Part shown: positions 35,438 through 44,730 of the stretch, piece after piece | Numbering within the stretch: the first letter of the stretch is position 1 | How the letters are laid out: each line of letters opens with the position of its first letter | Source of the DNA: Chitinophaga polysaccharea | GTDB taxonomy: Bacteria; Bacteroidota; Bacteroidia; Chitinophagales; Chitinophagaceae | Length of the DNA: 64,000 nucleotides | Assembly: GCF_902150045.1 (NCBI RefSeq) | Contig: NZ_CABFVU010000001.1 | Location: forward strand, 248,001-312,000 | Reading direction: 5' to 3' | Notes under the pieces: model-generated | Databases searched by the model: none | What the model was told of the DNA's origin: nothing | What the model saw: the letters and a program-made list of their open reading frames with translations, nothing else | Translations under genes and position numbers: made by a program

Positions 35438-36493
35438 ATGGCGAAGAAGAAAAGCAAACAATCCGGCGCTAAATCTGTATGGATAAGACGGATACTGGTC
35501 ATTGCCGGCTGTTTGGCGGCAGGCGCCCTGGTATATACCTCTTACCGCGTATTTGGGCCCAATACCAAAGCTTTTGGCGACAGCAAATACTTTTATGTGC
35601 GCACCAACAGCACTTACTCCGCGGTACTCGACGGACTGGAAGAACAGGGCATCATCCGCAACCGCAACAGCTTTAACTGGGTAGCAGAACGGCTGGACTA
35701 TCCCAACCGCGTAAAAGCAGGCCGCTATAAAATTACCCGCGGTATGAGCAACTTTGAGATCGCCCGCCTGCTCCGCTCAGGGAAGCAATCACCAGTGGTA
35801 CTCATTATCAATAAGCTGCGCACCAAAAACGATTTCGTCCGGAAGATCTCCAATAACCTGGAGGCAGATTCCAATGTAATGCGCTCCCTGATGAACGACC
35901 CGGTATACCTCCGCCAGTTTGGCCTGGATACCAATACCGTGATGTGCGCTATTATACCCAACACTTTTGAGTTCTACTGGAACACCGGCGCTGAAGCCGT
36001 GTTCAAAAAACTGGAAAAAGAAAGGGAAGAATTCTGGACACCGGAGAGAAAAGATAAAGCCGCCAAACTGGGCCTTTCTATGAACGAGGTAACCGTGCTT
36101 AGCTCCATCGTGGAAGAAGAAACCAATAAAAACGACGAAAAGCCCATCATTGCCAGCGTGTATCTTAACCGCTACCGCAAAGGCATGCGCCTGCAGGCAG
36201 ATCCTACAGTGAAATTTGCCCTGCAGGATTTCGGCCTGAAAAGGATCCGGGAAAATCATACCCTTTTCGATTCTCCGTATAACACTTACCGTTATGCCGG
36301 GCTCCCACCGGGGCCGATTTGCACGCCCTCCGAAAAAACTTTGAATGCCGTGTTGAATACTCCGGAAACAGATTACCTTTATTTTTGCGCCAGGGCCGAT
36401 TTCTCCGGCTACCATGCTTTTGCAGCCACCTATGCCGAGCACCTGGTAAACGCAAAAAAATACCAGACAGAACTGAATAAAAGAGGTTTCTAA
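35438..36493 (+). CDS. mltG: Endolytic murein transglycosylase MltG (YceG-like)
   Basis: Cleaves nascent peptidoglycan glycan strands to end their growth. 351 residues. Cytoplasmic lysine-rich N-terminus, one membrane anchor (RRILVIAGCLAAGALVYTSY), a LysM-like/YceG N-terminal domain and the catalytic domain with SSIVEEET (catalytic Glu near residue 226), LQADPTVKFAL and SPYNTYRYAGLPPGPICTP, all signature blocks. Start ATG at 35438. The next gene follows by 13 bp and is probably co-transcribed. Confidence 0.94.
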   Translation: MAKKKSKQSGAKSVWIRRILVIAGCLAAGALVYTSYRVFGPNTKAFGDSKYFYVRTNSTYSAVLDGLEEQGIIRNRNSFNWVAERLDYPNRVKAGRYKITRGMSNFEIARLLRSGKQSPVVLIINKLRTKNDFVRKISNNLEADSNVMRSLMNDPVYLRQFGLDTNTVMCAIIPNTFEFYWNTGAEAVFKKLEKEREEFWTPERKDKAAKLGLSMNEVTVLSSIVEEETNKNDEKPIIASVYLNRYRKGMRLQADPTVKFALQDFGLKRIRENHTLFDSPYNTYRYAGLPPGPICTPSEKTLNAVLNTPETDYLYFCARADFSGYHAFAATYAEHLVNAKKYQTELNKRGF

Positions 36494-36506
36494 ATAAAAC
36501 AACAAA

Positions 36507-37466
36507 TTGGCCTTCAGACCCGAAAACATCATCTTTCGTTCAAAACCCTACCGCCGTTTGGTGGAAAGGACTAAAACCCTGATCCTGCCCGGGTTTGAAG
36601 GCATCCCGTTATACGACGTATTAAAACACTTCAGCCAGGAAACCAAAAGCCGCGGACTTGGCGACCGGGCAAGGGCCATCTCCTTTAACTTCCTCCTGGC
36701 CATTCCGCCGTTCTTTATCTTCCTGTTCACATTAGTGCCATACATTCCCGTGCACAATATAGAGCCTACCCTCTATGACCTGGCCGAGGACCTTACCCCT
36801 AACTATAATACTTATATGATTGTACGGGGAATGATCCACGACTTCCTCTACACACACCGCAACGGACTGCTCTCCATCGCATTCGTAATGGGATATTTCT
36901 ATTCTTCCAACGGCGTAATGGGCATACTCCGGTCATTTGGTAAAATACAGGGCGCCGGGTTCCGGAAAAGAAAATGGTGGCAAAACAGGCTCATTGCCCT
37001 GCAGCTCACTGCTATCCTGGTATTGCTGCTGCTTATCACTGTTGCCCTGATCATTGCCCAGGGCGCCACGCTCCGCTGGCTGTTTAACATCATCGGCATC
37101 CACAGTACATTACTGAGGAACGTGATCGACATTGCCCGGTGGCTGCTCATCATCATGCTCTTCTATTCCGTTAATGCAGTGCTGTACCGCATTGGCGCCG
37201 CCACTACCAAACGCTGGAAGTTCATCACCGCCGGCGCCGCCGTAGCCACTATATGTATGATCCTCGTTACCATCGGGTTCTCCTGGTTTGTCAATAACTT
37301 CGGCAACTACAACAAAATCTACGGATCTATCGGCACCATCCTGGTGCTCATGCTCTGGATCTTCTTCAACTCCTTTATCCTCCTTGTAGGCTTTGAACTG
37401 AACGCCAGTATCAGAACCGTCAGCGATGCAAAACAGGAAGAAAAAAAACATTCACTCTCTGCATAA
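36507..37466 (+). CDS. YihY/BrkB family inner-membrane protein
   Basis: 319 residues with six membrane segments (AISFNFLLAIPPFFIFLFTL, LLSIAFVMGYFYSSNGVMGI, LIALQLTAILVLLLLITVAL, VIDIARWLLIIMLFYSVNAV, FITAGAAVATICMILVTIGF, IYGSIGTILVLMLWIFFNSF). SRGLGDRARAISFNF and the ending LVGFELNASI are YihY/BrkB hallmarks. Older databases call it ribonuclease BN, which is wrong for this family; role is unsettled. The start is a TTG at 36507, 13 bp after mltG; the first in-frame ATG would remove two membrane segments. Confidence 0.85.
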   Translation: MAFRPENIIFRSKPYRRLVERTKTLILPGFEGIPLYDVLKHFSQETKSRGLGDRARAISFNFLLAIPPFFIFLFTLVPYIPVHNIEPTLYDLAEDLTPNYNTYMIVRGMIHDFLYTHRNGLLSIAFVMGYFYSSNGVMGILRSFGKIQGAGFRKRKWWQNRLIALQLTAILVLLLLITVALIIAQGATLRWLFNIIGIHSTLLRNVIDIARWLLIIMLFYSVNAVLYRIGAATTKRWKFITAGAAVATICMILVTIGFSWFVNNFGNYNKIYGSIGTILVLMLWIFFNSFILLVGFELNASIRTVSDAKQEEKKHSLSA

Positions 37467-37472
37467 TCCATA

Positions 37473-37505
37473 TTATCAGCCCCCTCTCCCTGATAAATAT
37501 TTTTA
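37473..37505 (+). terminator. Terminator after the YihY-like gene
   Basis: Stem TTATCAG (37473-37479) / CTGATAA (37490-37496), pyrimidine loop, then ATATTTTTAT. Confidence 0.7.
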
Positions 37506-37611
37506 TCTTATTACTATTTATCATAACTTGAACGGCTATTTATCTTGAAAAAAGACAGAAATATACTGTTGCATTTTACTATATTTAGTCAGGACCTGAA
37601 AACCATACGCT

Positions 37612-38220
37612 ATGATTAAGGCCACCTTTTATTTATCCTGCTGTACTATTTTATTTTCTTCCTTTCAGCCAACCCGGGAAGTACCACTGGAACCAGGATC
37701 TCCCTTACCAAAATCAGAAATAACCTGTACAGATATTTCCGGGAAAGAAATCTCTTTAGGCGCTGCAAAGGGAAATAACGGGCTGCTGGTGATCTTTGGA
37801 AGTAATCAATGCCCTTATATGCTGCGTAACCAGGAGCGGCTGCGCAATATCTGCCAGTATGCATCAAAAAACAGCATCGGTGTAATTATGATCAACTCCA
37901 ATGAAGCCGCACGCACCGGCAATGAATCTTTTGCCGCTATGAAACAGTATGCTGCTGCACAACAATTCAAATGGTATTATGTGGTAGACAGAAATGCAGT
38001 ACTGGCCAACGCTTTCGACGCCAACCATACCCCGGAATGCTTCCTGTTCGACAAAAACAGCCGGCTCGCCTATAAGGGAGGAATTGATGACAGTCCCGGT
38101 AATGCGGCAGCGGTAAAAACGCGTTTATTACAGAACGCCATCAATGAAATGCTGGCGGGCAAACCCGTTAGCGTAAACACTTCTCACAGCATGGGATGCA
38201 ACATAAAAAGGAATCTTTAA
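37612..38220 (+). CDS. Exported thioredoxin-fold peroxiredoxin-like protein
   Basis: 202 residues. Hydrophobic N-terminus (ATFYLSCCTILFSSFQ) suggests export. LEPGSPLPKSEITCTDISGKEISL and LLVIFGSNQCPYMLRNQERL are the redoxin-type fold with a single active-site Cys in QCPYM, the position of the CPxx motif. The C-terminal SMGCNIKRN matches the conserved GCSIK ending of the PRX-like group. It may reduce peroxides or thiols in the periplasm. Stand-alone gene between two terminators. Confidence 0.78.
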   Translation: MIKATFYLSCCTILFSSFQPTREVPLEPGSPLPKSEITCTDISGKEISLGAAKGNNGLLVIFGSNQCPYMLRNQERLRNICQYASKNSIGVIMINSNEAARTGNESFAAMKQYAAAQQFKWYYVVDRNAVLANAFDANHTPECFLFDKNSRLAYKGGIDDSPGNAAAVKTRLLQNAINEMLAGKPVSVNTSHSMGCNIKRNL

Positions 38221-38225
38221 AATTC

Positions 38226-38271
38226 TTTTTCAGGGAGATGGTATACGGCAGTATCTCATCTCCCTGAAAAA
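38226..38271. terminator. Bidirectional terminator
   Basis: Perfect 15-bp stem TTTTTCAGGGAGATG (38226-38240) / CATCTCCCTGAAAAA (38257-38271). It sits between convergent genes, and both arms end in A/T runs, so it serves both strands. Confidence 0.9.
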
Positions 38272-38282
38272 TCACCGGCATA

Positions 38283-40814
38283 TTACTGACCTACCAGGAA
38301 AACTGCATTACTGAACAACAGTTTGCCGTTTTCCCAGAAACTTCTGAATAAAGGATTATCTGCCAGTATGATGACGGAACCGCTGCCTATTTCCTTTACA
38401 CCAAACAACAGCCCGTCTTTCAACTGTTGCCGGGTGGATGCGCCTACAAAGCCCGCGAGGTAGCTGTCTTTCTTCAACACGCCTACATTCCAGCCCCCAT
38501 TCTCAATAAACTCATACAAATGGGCATCCTGCTTCAGCGTATAATAAAATGCAGGATAACCAAATGCCAGCGGGTGAGTAGTATCCAATTGCACTTTATA
38601 GATAGCGCCGGGAATAAACTGTTTAATGCTTTCCCGTTCTCTGTTGGCATATGGTTTCAGGGCTTCATACGGACGCGCAGCAGCCGCTTTCTCTTTTGCT
38701 TCTTTATCCTTTTCTTCTTCTTTCTTCAGCTTAATGCCCCAGTCGGCCCCGGCCACCTGCACCGCTGCTGATTCCAGTGCAATCAGCTTCCCTCCGTTAT
38801 TCACCCACTCTTTCAGTTTATCAGTAGCTGCTTTATCTTCAAATATTTTATAATCCCCGTCGGCTAAAATCAGCACATCTGTCTGATCCCAGTTGATATC
38901 TTCCACATTTCGTTCATCCACTACCGTTATGGGGAAATCCAGCTGCTGTTCAAAGAAATGCCATATTTCTCCCATACCCAGGGAAGAGATGCCTCTTCCG
39001 GCCAGCAGCGTAACTTCCGGCTTACGGATAAAGCGGATCTTATCGGAGCCAAAGTCCATCCCTTTATCTACAAAACCAGTGGTGACTGCATCCAGTGAAA
39101 TCTTGAAATGATTGGCCTGCATGGTAATAAAACGATCGAACTGGTCGCCTTTTGCAGTGTTTCCCGAACGGGTAATCACAAGCGTTCCCGCCGGGTAATC
39201 CTTACCCCCGGCGGTGAAGGGCGTTTCCGTAAATCTTACTTTAATATCATTTTGCAGTAGTGACGATAAGAATTTCACGTCGCGTAAACTGTTCCATTTA
39301 GCGAGATAAGCATATGGTTTCTGTGCCGACAAAGGCGTGTTATTACGCGCTGCCGGTGCATCTGTCACCGGTGTTAACGGTTGTTTTACCGCATAGGAAG
39401 TTAACCCGTATGCATAAGGCAAAGCCCATGCGGTGATATCATAAGTAACAGAATCAGTTAAGCGGGACACCGGTTCAAACAGCACGCGCAGCATATTGGA
39501 ATGCGGCTGATAGGCATTGATCACCAGGTCTTCTTTGTCAATCGTAAACGTTTCCGTTTTACCTGTAAAATAATTGAACCCACTGGCGCTGCCGGTACTG
39601 GCGCCGAAGCCAACGCTGATATTATTTTTACGCAGCAGCTCCGCCAGCGTATTGAGCTTCTCTGTATTGCCCCCGGCTTTCACCACATACGATTTATACC
39701 CACCCTGCGGCGTTTTCTGCGCGGCTTCAAAATACTGTGCATACTCGCTGAGGATCTTTGCCGCCTGCTGTGATGCCACTTCAACGGTAGACATGCTGGT
39801 AGCAAAATGATGCGCGATCCGGTCGGTCAGAGTAAGCGTATCACCATCCCTTTTCAGTACGGCTACGCCGGCTCTTCCGCTTCCGCCCTGCTCGTACGTC
39901 ATACCAATAGCGCCGTTGTACATAGGATAGGTATCACCATAACTGGGATAGAAAAGATCAAAACGTTCCTTGGTAAAATACAGCCAGCCCTGTTCATCAA
40001 AATACTTCGCATTATTTTTCCCGATGAGCACCTGCAGCTGCCGCTGCCAGGGAGTAATGGCATCATGAAAAGGTTCCGCCGCAGGCGCAAAATAATAAGG
40101 CGCCTCTATTTCCTGCTCATGGAAATCCACGTGCAGCTGCGGCATCCACTCGTTGTATTTTGCCACCCGCTGCTGCGATTCCTTTTGTGTTTGCCAGGCC
40201 CAGTCGCGGTTCAGGTCAAAGTAATAATGATTGGCCCTGCCGCCCGGCCAGGGCTCATTATGCTCTCTCGACCAGCGGTTTACATTGGGCGTAACGCTGC
40301 GGGTATTGTTATAAAAGCTCACGTATCTTTCACGGCCGTCGGGATTAAGACAGGGATCAATGATCACTACAGTGTTCTTCAGCCATTGCTGCGTTTGTGC
40401 GTTCCCGTTATTTACCAGCTCATACAGCGCTTTCATGGAAGCCTCCGTGGAAACCGCCTCATTACCATGTACATTATAGCTTAGCCATACAATTACCGGT
40501 TGGTTACCGGCGCTGTTGCCTTTTGCGTTAGACATATCCAGGCTGTGCTGCCGGATCTCCTCCAGCCGGCCGGCATTTTCAGGAGATGCTACAATAGCCA
40601 TCAGCAGCGGCCTGCCTTCATAGGTGGTCCCATACTGCTCCAGCTTTACATTCTTTGCTGTAGCTGCTACCTGCTTAAAATAATCCACCACCTTGTAATG
40701 TGGCGTAAACTGGGTGCCCAGGGGATAGCCGAGAAACTGGTCAGGTGTTGGCACCTGGGCCTCAGCAAAAAGAACGCCCAGCATAACAAAAGCCATTAAT
40801 AAAAATCTACGCAT
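38283..40814 (-). CDS. M14 family zinc metallocarboxypeptidase, secreted
   Basis: 843 residues with signal peptide MRRFLLMAFVMLGVLFAEA. Peptidase M14 domain about residues 40-350: zinc ligands in VHGNEAVST (HxxE) and HVDFHEQE, substrate-binding region CLNPDGRERYV and DLNRDWAWQT, catalytic Glu probably in MTYEQGGSG. The C-terminal half (about 600-843) has a glutamine-amidotransferase-like flavodoxin fold without obvious catalytic residues (TDVLILADGDYKIFEDKA, GGKLIALESA). It likely degrades peptides in the periplasm or outside. Divergent from the gamma-glutamyltransferase, 126 bp apart. Confidence 0.88.
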   Translation of the reverse strand: MRRFLLMAFVMLGVLFAEAQVPTPDQFLGYPLGTQFTPHYKVVDYFKQVAATAKNVKLEQYGTTYEGRPLLMAIVASPENAGRLEEIRQHSLDMSNAKGNSAGNQPVIVWLSYNVHGNEAVSTEASMKALYELVNNGNAQTQQWLKNTVVIIDPCLNPDGRERYVSFYNNTRSVTPNVNRWSREHNEPWPGGRANHYYFDLNRDWAWQTQKESQQRVAKYNEWMPQLHVDFHEQEIEAPYYFAPAAEPFHDAITPWQRQLQVLIGKNNAKYFDEQGWLYFTKERFDLFYPSYGDTYPMYNGAIGMTYEQGGSGRAGVAVLKRDGDTLTLTDRIAHHFATSMSTVEVASQQAAKILSEYAQYFEAAQKTPQGGYKSYVVKAGGNTEKLNTLAELLRKNNISVGFGASTGSASGFNYFTGKTETFTIDKEDLVINAYQPHSNMLRVLFEPVSRLTDSVTYDITAWALPYAYGLTSYAVKQPLTPVTDAPAARNNTPLSAQKPYAYLAKWNSLRDVKFLSSLLQNDIKVRFTETPFTAGGKDYPAGTLVITRSGNTAKGDQFDRFITMQANHFKISLDAVTTGFVDKGMDFGSDKIRFIRKPEVTLLAGRGISSLGMGEIWHFFEQQLDFPITVVDERNVEDINWDQTDVLILADGDYKIFEDKAATDKLKEWVNNGGKLIALESAAVQVAGADWGIKLKKEEEKDKEAKEKAAAARPYEALKPYANRERESIKQFIPGAIYKVQLDTTHPLAFGYPAFYYTLKQDAHLYEFIENGGWNVGVLKKDSYLAGFVGASTRQQLKDGLLFGVKEIGSGSVIILADNPLFRSFWENGKLLFSNAVFLVGQ

Positions 40815-40940
40815 ATAAAGCCTGCAATTGGATACTGTAAGTTAGGAATTGTTTTCCGGTGATAATTTATTAACCCGCTTAAATTATTAAATTTCCCGTA
40901 ATTCAGCGCATATCGTTAATTTCGATGCCAAAAGACCACC

Positions 40941-42647
40941 ATGCGTTTCCTTATCATGCTGGGAATGACGGTATGCACATTACACACCGCCTGTGCCCAG
41001 CAAACAACGGATAAACTACATCCTTACGACTATAGTATTGAGAAAGATATTAAGGTATTACACGGCGCAGTTGTATCTGCACATCCGCTGGCAAGCCGCG
41101 TAGGCGCTATTGTACTGCAACAGGGCGGCAATGCTGTAGATGCTGCCATTGCCACCCAGCTGGCGCTGGCCGTGGTATATCCCGGCGCCGGTAATATCGG
41201 CGGCGGCGGCTTTCTTGTGGGCCATTTGAAAAACGGGCGCAATATCGCTATCGACTACCGGGAAACCGCGCCGGCAAAGGCACACAGGGATATGTACCTG
41301 GACTCTCTCGGTAATCCCATCACCCAGTTAAGCCTGGACGGGCACCTCGCTGCAGGCGTACCGGGCACCGTGGCCGGTTTATTCGCCTCCATGAAATATG
41401 CTAAACTGCCTTTTTCCAAACTGATAGATCCCGCCATACGCCTGGCAGAAAAAGGCTTTGTGATCACCGCCTTGGAGGCTGCAGGGCTTAATAGCGCCAG
41501 GGCCGATTTCGAGAGACTTAATACCACTAAAACCGTCTTTGTAAGGGAACAACCCTGGAAAGCCGGCGACACCCTGGTGCAGAAAGAACTGGCTCATACG
41601 CTCACGCTTATACGAAATAAAGGAGCCGCAGGATTTTACCAGGGAGAAACCGCTGCCAGCATAGTAGCAGAAATGAAACGTGGCAACGGCATCATAACAC
41701 TGCAGGATCTCAAAAATTATAAATCAAAAGAAAGGACCGCCGTAACCTTTAACTATAAAGGCTATACGATTGTAACCATGCCCCCGCCATCCAGTGGCGG
41801 CATTTGCCTGCAACAGCTGATGGGTATGGTGGAAAACTACCCCATCTCTCAATGGGGCTTCCAGTCGCCACAGGCCGTTCAGCTGATGGTGGAAGCAGAA
41901 AGACGCGCCTATGCCGACCGGGCCCGGTTTCTCGGCGACCCCGATTTCGTGAAAGTACCTTTCTCCCAGCTCACAAGCAAAAAATACCTCGCTGCCCGCA
42001 TGCAGGATTTTACACCAGGCAAGGCCGGCTCCAGCGAACAAACAAAAGCAGGGGTACTTCCTGAAAGCGAAGAAACCACCCACCTCAGCATCATAGATGC
42101 CGACGGTAATGCCGTAGCGGTAACCACTACCCTCAACGGCCACTTCGGCAGCAGAACAGTAGCAGGTAAAGCGGGCTTCCTGCTGAATAATGAAATGGAC
42201 GACTTCAGCGCTAAGCCAGGCGTGCCTAATATGTACGGACTGGTAGGCACGGAAGCCAATGCCATTGCTCCTGCCAAACGCATGCTCAGTTCCATGACGC
42301 CAACCCTGGTACTGCAAAAAAATGAAGTGCTGTACTCCCTGGGTACACCCGGTGGCTCCACTATCATTACCTCTGTTTTCCAAACGTTGATGAATACACT
42401 GGAATTTGGCCTCACGCCATCAGAAGCCATCAACAAACCCAAGTTCCATCACCAGTGGCTGCCCGATGAAATTGCCGTGGAAAACGGGTTCCCCGACAGC
42501 ACCATCCAGGCGCTGGAAGGAATGGGCTACAAGGTGGTAAAACGCGGCCCCATAGGCCGTACAGAAATTATTAAAAGAGCGCCTGAAAGCCGCTACCTGG
42601 AAGCTTCCGGTGATAAGCGCGGCGACGACAGCGCTGCAGGATATTAA
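40941..42647 (+). CDS. ggt: Gamma-glutamyltransferase
   Basis: Periplasmic N-terminal-nucleophile hydrolase that transfers or hydrolyses the gamma-glutamyl group of glutathione-like compounds. 568 residues, signal peptide MRFLIMLGMTVCTLHTACAQ. Autoprocessing site TTHLSIIDADGNAVAV, with the catalytic Thr near residue 379 becoming the new N-terminus of the small subunit. GGNAVDAAIATQLAL, GNIGGGGFLV, PPPSSGGICLQQLM and SSMTPTLVLQ are conserved blocks. First gene of a four-gene plus-strand cluster; the next gene begins 15 bp later. Confidence 0.94.
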   Translation: MRFLIMLGMTVCTLHTACAQQTTDKLHPYDYSIEKDIKVLHGAVVSAHPLASRVGAIVLQQGGNAVDAAIATQLALAVVYPGAGNIGGGGFLVGHLKNGRNIAIDYRETAPAKAHRDMYLDSLGNPITQLSLDGHLAAGVPGTVAGLFASMKYAKLPFSKLIDPAIRLAEKGFVITALEAAGLNSARADFERLNTTKTVFVREQPWKAGDTLVQKELAHTLTLIRNKGAAGFYQGETAASIVAEMKRGNGIITLQDLKNYKSKERTAVTFNYKGYTIVTMPPPSSGGICLQQLMGMVENYPISQWGFQSPQAVQLMVEAERRAYADRARFLGDPDFVKVPFSQLTSKKYLAARMQDFTPGKAGSSEQTKAGVLPESEETTHLSIIDADGNAVAVTTTLNGHFGSRTVAGKAGFLLNNEMDDFSAKPGVPNMYGLVGTEANAIAPAKRMLSSMTPTLVLQKNEVLYSLGTPGGSTIITSVFQTLMNTLEFGLTPSEAINKPKFHHQWLPDEIAVENGFPDSTIQALEGMGYKVVKRGPIGRTEIIKRAPESRYLEASGDKRGDDSAAGY

Positions 42648-42662
42648 TCTAAAAAGACTGAC

Positions 42663-43190
42663 ATGTCTATTCAATCTATTTATCTGCAAAGCGTGCTAAA
42701 ACGTTTTGAAATACACCGGGAGCTGGGTTTTAAAACCATACAGCGACTGAACAAAGACCAGCTCAACTGGCAACCGGAGGGAGCGCCCAACAGCATTACC
42801 ATGATCATTAAACACCTGCATGGTAATATGCTGTCGCGCTGGACTGATTTCCTTACCACAGACGGGGAAAAGCCGGGCCGTAACCGCGACCAGGAATTTG
42901 AGGAAGACAACTACAGTTATGAACAGATCCTGCAACTGTGGAATGAGGGCTGGGATTGCATGCTTACCGCCATTCGCGCCCTGCAGGACACGGATCTCGA
43001 CAGGACCGTATTTATCCGCAATGAACCTCATATTGTAATAGATGCTATCAACCGGCAGCTGGCACATGTGCCCTACCACGTTGGCCAGATTGTATACATC
43101 GGGAAAATGATCCTGAAAGATAAATGGGAAAGCCTGTCCATCCCCAAAGGCGGATCGGCAGCTTTCAATAAAGCAAAAACAGGGAACTGA
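42663..43190 (+). CDS. DinB/YfiT superfamily protein (DUF1572-like)
   Basis: 175 residues. Four-helix DinB-like fold with three-His-type metal site: IKHLHGNMLSRWTDFL supplies the first His region and AHVPYHVGQIVYIGKM the last. DUF1572-type ending DKWESLSIPKG. Relatives include thiol S-transferases that use bacillithiol or mycothiol; whether this one does is inference. It sits between gamma-glutamyltransferase and a small lipoprotein in a tight cluster (gaps 15 and 6 bp). Confidence 0.8.
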   Translation: MSIQSIYLQSVLKRFEIHRELGFKTIQRLNKDQLNWQPEGAPNSITMIIKHLHGNMLSRWTDFLTTDGEKPGRNRDQEFEEDNYSYEQILQLWNEGWDCMLTAIRALQDTDLDRTVFIRNEPHIVIDAINRQLAHVPYHVGQIVYIGKMILKDKWESLSIPKGGSAAFNKAKTGN

Positions 43191-43196
43191 TCATTC

Positions 43197-43619
43197 ATGA
43201 AAATATGTCACCTATTTGCCGTTATTACGGTATTCCTCCTGTTCGCCGCCTGCCAGGGGAAAAAGAACAATGAGCTGCTGATGAATAAAAAGTGGCGGGT
43301 ATACGATGTGAAAATTCCACCGGAATCGCCCATCAGCAATACGCAGTACATACAGGCACAGGACCTGAAGAAAGGTTATTACCGGGATGCTTATTACCAG
43401 TTCCTGGATAATAATGTATTTGTGGCCACCATTGCCGGCAGGTCCGACACCGGTAAATACTTTATTCTAAGCAACGGCGCCATGATCTCCGTTACTGCAA
43501 AAAACGGCGACCGCAAAGTGGAAAACCTCGTTACAGTTACCAGGCTTACGGAAGATTATTTCGATATGCAGGTAACCTCTACCGACTTCCAGTTTATTTT
43601 ATGTACGAAGAAAGAATAA
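43197..43619 (+). CDS. Small lipoprotein of unknown function
   Basis: 140 residues. Lipoprotein signal MKICHLFAVITVFLLFAAC with Cys anchor, then a lipocalin-like-sized beta-rich domain (LLMNKKWRVYDVKI, DAYYQFLDNNVFVATI, FDMQVTSTDFQFIL). The pattern MNKKWRVY...F..N resembles small Bacteroidota lipocalin-like stress lipoproteins, but this is weak. Located third in the ggt cluster. It ends five bases before the aminotransferase start used here. Confidence 0.7.
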   Translation: MKICHLFAVITVFLLFAACQGKKNNELLMNKKWRVYDVKIPPESPISNTQYIQAQDLKKGYYRDAYYQFLDNNVFVATIAGRSDTGKYFILSNGAMISVTAKNGDRKVENLVTVTRLTEDYFDMQVTSTDFQFILCTKKE

Positions 43620-43624
43620 CGGCT

Positions 43625-44677
43625 ATGTTGTATACGGATCATACACCCGGAAGAACAGTTTTACAGGAAGGCCGCAGCTGTCTTTTCTTTTCAGGGTTTG
43701 CCTACCTCGGGCTGCACCAGCTGCCTGCCTTCAAACAACTGCTGGCAGAAGGTATTGAAAAGTATGGCACCCTGTTTCCTTCTTCCAGGTCCGGCAACTT
43801 ACGGTTATCTATATACGAAGAAACAGAACATGCCCTTTGCACACATTTGAAGCAGCAATCAGCAGCCGTTTTTTCTTCCGGCTACCTGGCATCCCAGGCC
43901 GCCGTACAATACGCAGTGAGCAACAGGCAGCCACTGTATGCACCGGATGCGCACCCTTCGCTGTGGTACCAGCAGCCGGTGCTGCCGGATATGAGCCGGG
44001 AAGAATGGATCATCCATACAATAGAACAGGTGAATGCACACCCGGATCATCATTTTGTGATCATCACTGATACCGTAAATCCGCTTACAGGCGCCATCCA
44101 TCCTTTCCACTGGCTGCAGGAGCTGCAGCGCAAGGTACTGGTACTGGCAGATGATTCACACGGCATCGGCATATTAGGTCCCGACGGGCAGGGCGCTATT
44201 CATTTTTTACCGGAAACCCCGTGTGTAAGATACCTGCTCTCCGCCTCACTGGCAAAGGCCTACAGCGTTGCCGGCGGGATTGTTGCCGGTCATGCTGCAG
44301 ATATCACGGCAGTGAAAAAACTGCCCGTCTTTTCAGGCAGTACTCCCATGATACCGATGCATGCCCATGCCTGGTTGCATTCAGGAGATCTCGCTGCAAA
44401 AATGCGCAGGTCATTACAACAAAACATCGCTTACTTCCTTCATCTTACCGCCAATACCGTGGTGCATAACCCGCATGGCCTCCCCATGTTCATCCTGCCT
44501 CCGGACGACGCGCTGGTGCATTACCTGCACGACCGGGACGTTATTATTTCCAGCTTTCCCTATCCGCAGCCACACAGCCCGGTGATTAACAGGGCAGTGG
44601 TTTCTGCACTGCACCTGCAGGAAGATATAGCAACACTGCACCAGTTCCTGCAGGAGTTCGGGATCACCAAAGTATAG
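43625..44677 (+). CDS. Class II PLP-dependent enzyme, alpha-oxoamine-synthase-like
   Basis: 350 residues, fold-type I. Matches the 8-amino-7-oxononanoate synthase / 2-amino-3-ketobutyrate ligase family: PSSRSGNLRLSIYEETEHAL, LADDSHGIGILGPDGQG (usually DEAHGTG), and the Schiff-base Lys in SASLAKAYSVAGGIV near residue 211. These changes from the standard motifs mean the acyl-CoA specificity is not assured, and no bio genes are present. The ATG at 43601 (eight residues earlier) overlaps the preceding gene; either start is possible. Last gene of the cluster. Confidence 0.8.
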   Translation: MLYTDHTPGRTVLQEGRSCLFFSGFAYLGLHQLPAFKQLLAEGIEKYGTLFPSSRSGNLRLSIYEETEHALCTHLKQQSAAVFSSGYLASQAAVQYAVSNRQPLYAPDAHPSLWYQQPVLPDMSREEWIIHTIEQVNAHPDHHFVIITDTVNPLTGAIHPFHWLQELQRKVLVLADDSHGIGILGPDGQGAIHFLPETPCVRYLLSASLAKAYSVAGGIVAGHAADITAVKKLPVFSGSTPMIPMHAHAWLHSGDLAAKMRRSLQQNIAYFLHLTANTVVHNPHGLPMFILPPDDALVHYLHDRDVIISSFPYPQPHSPVINRAVVSALHLQEDIATLHQFLQEFGITKV

Positions 44678-44680
44678 GCC

Positions 44681-44708
44681 TAAAAAAACGGGAAGTTGCC
44701 CTCCCGTT
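44681..44708. terminator. Bidirectional terminator between convergent genes
   Basis: Stem AACGGGA (44687-44693) / TCCCGTT (44702-44708). On the minus strand a T-run follows (A at 44682-44688), and on the plus strand CTCTTCTG, so it is stronger for the minus-strand SusCD operon. Confidence 0.75.
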
Positions 44709-44730
44709 CTCTTCTGTTTATCGTCACCTG

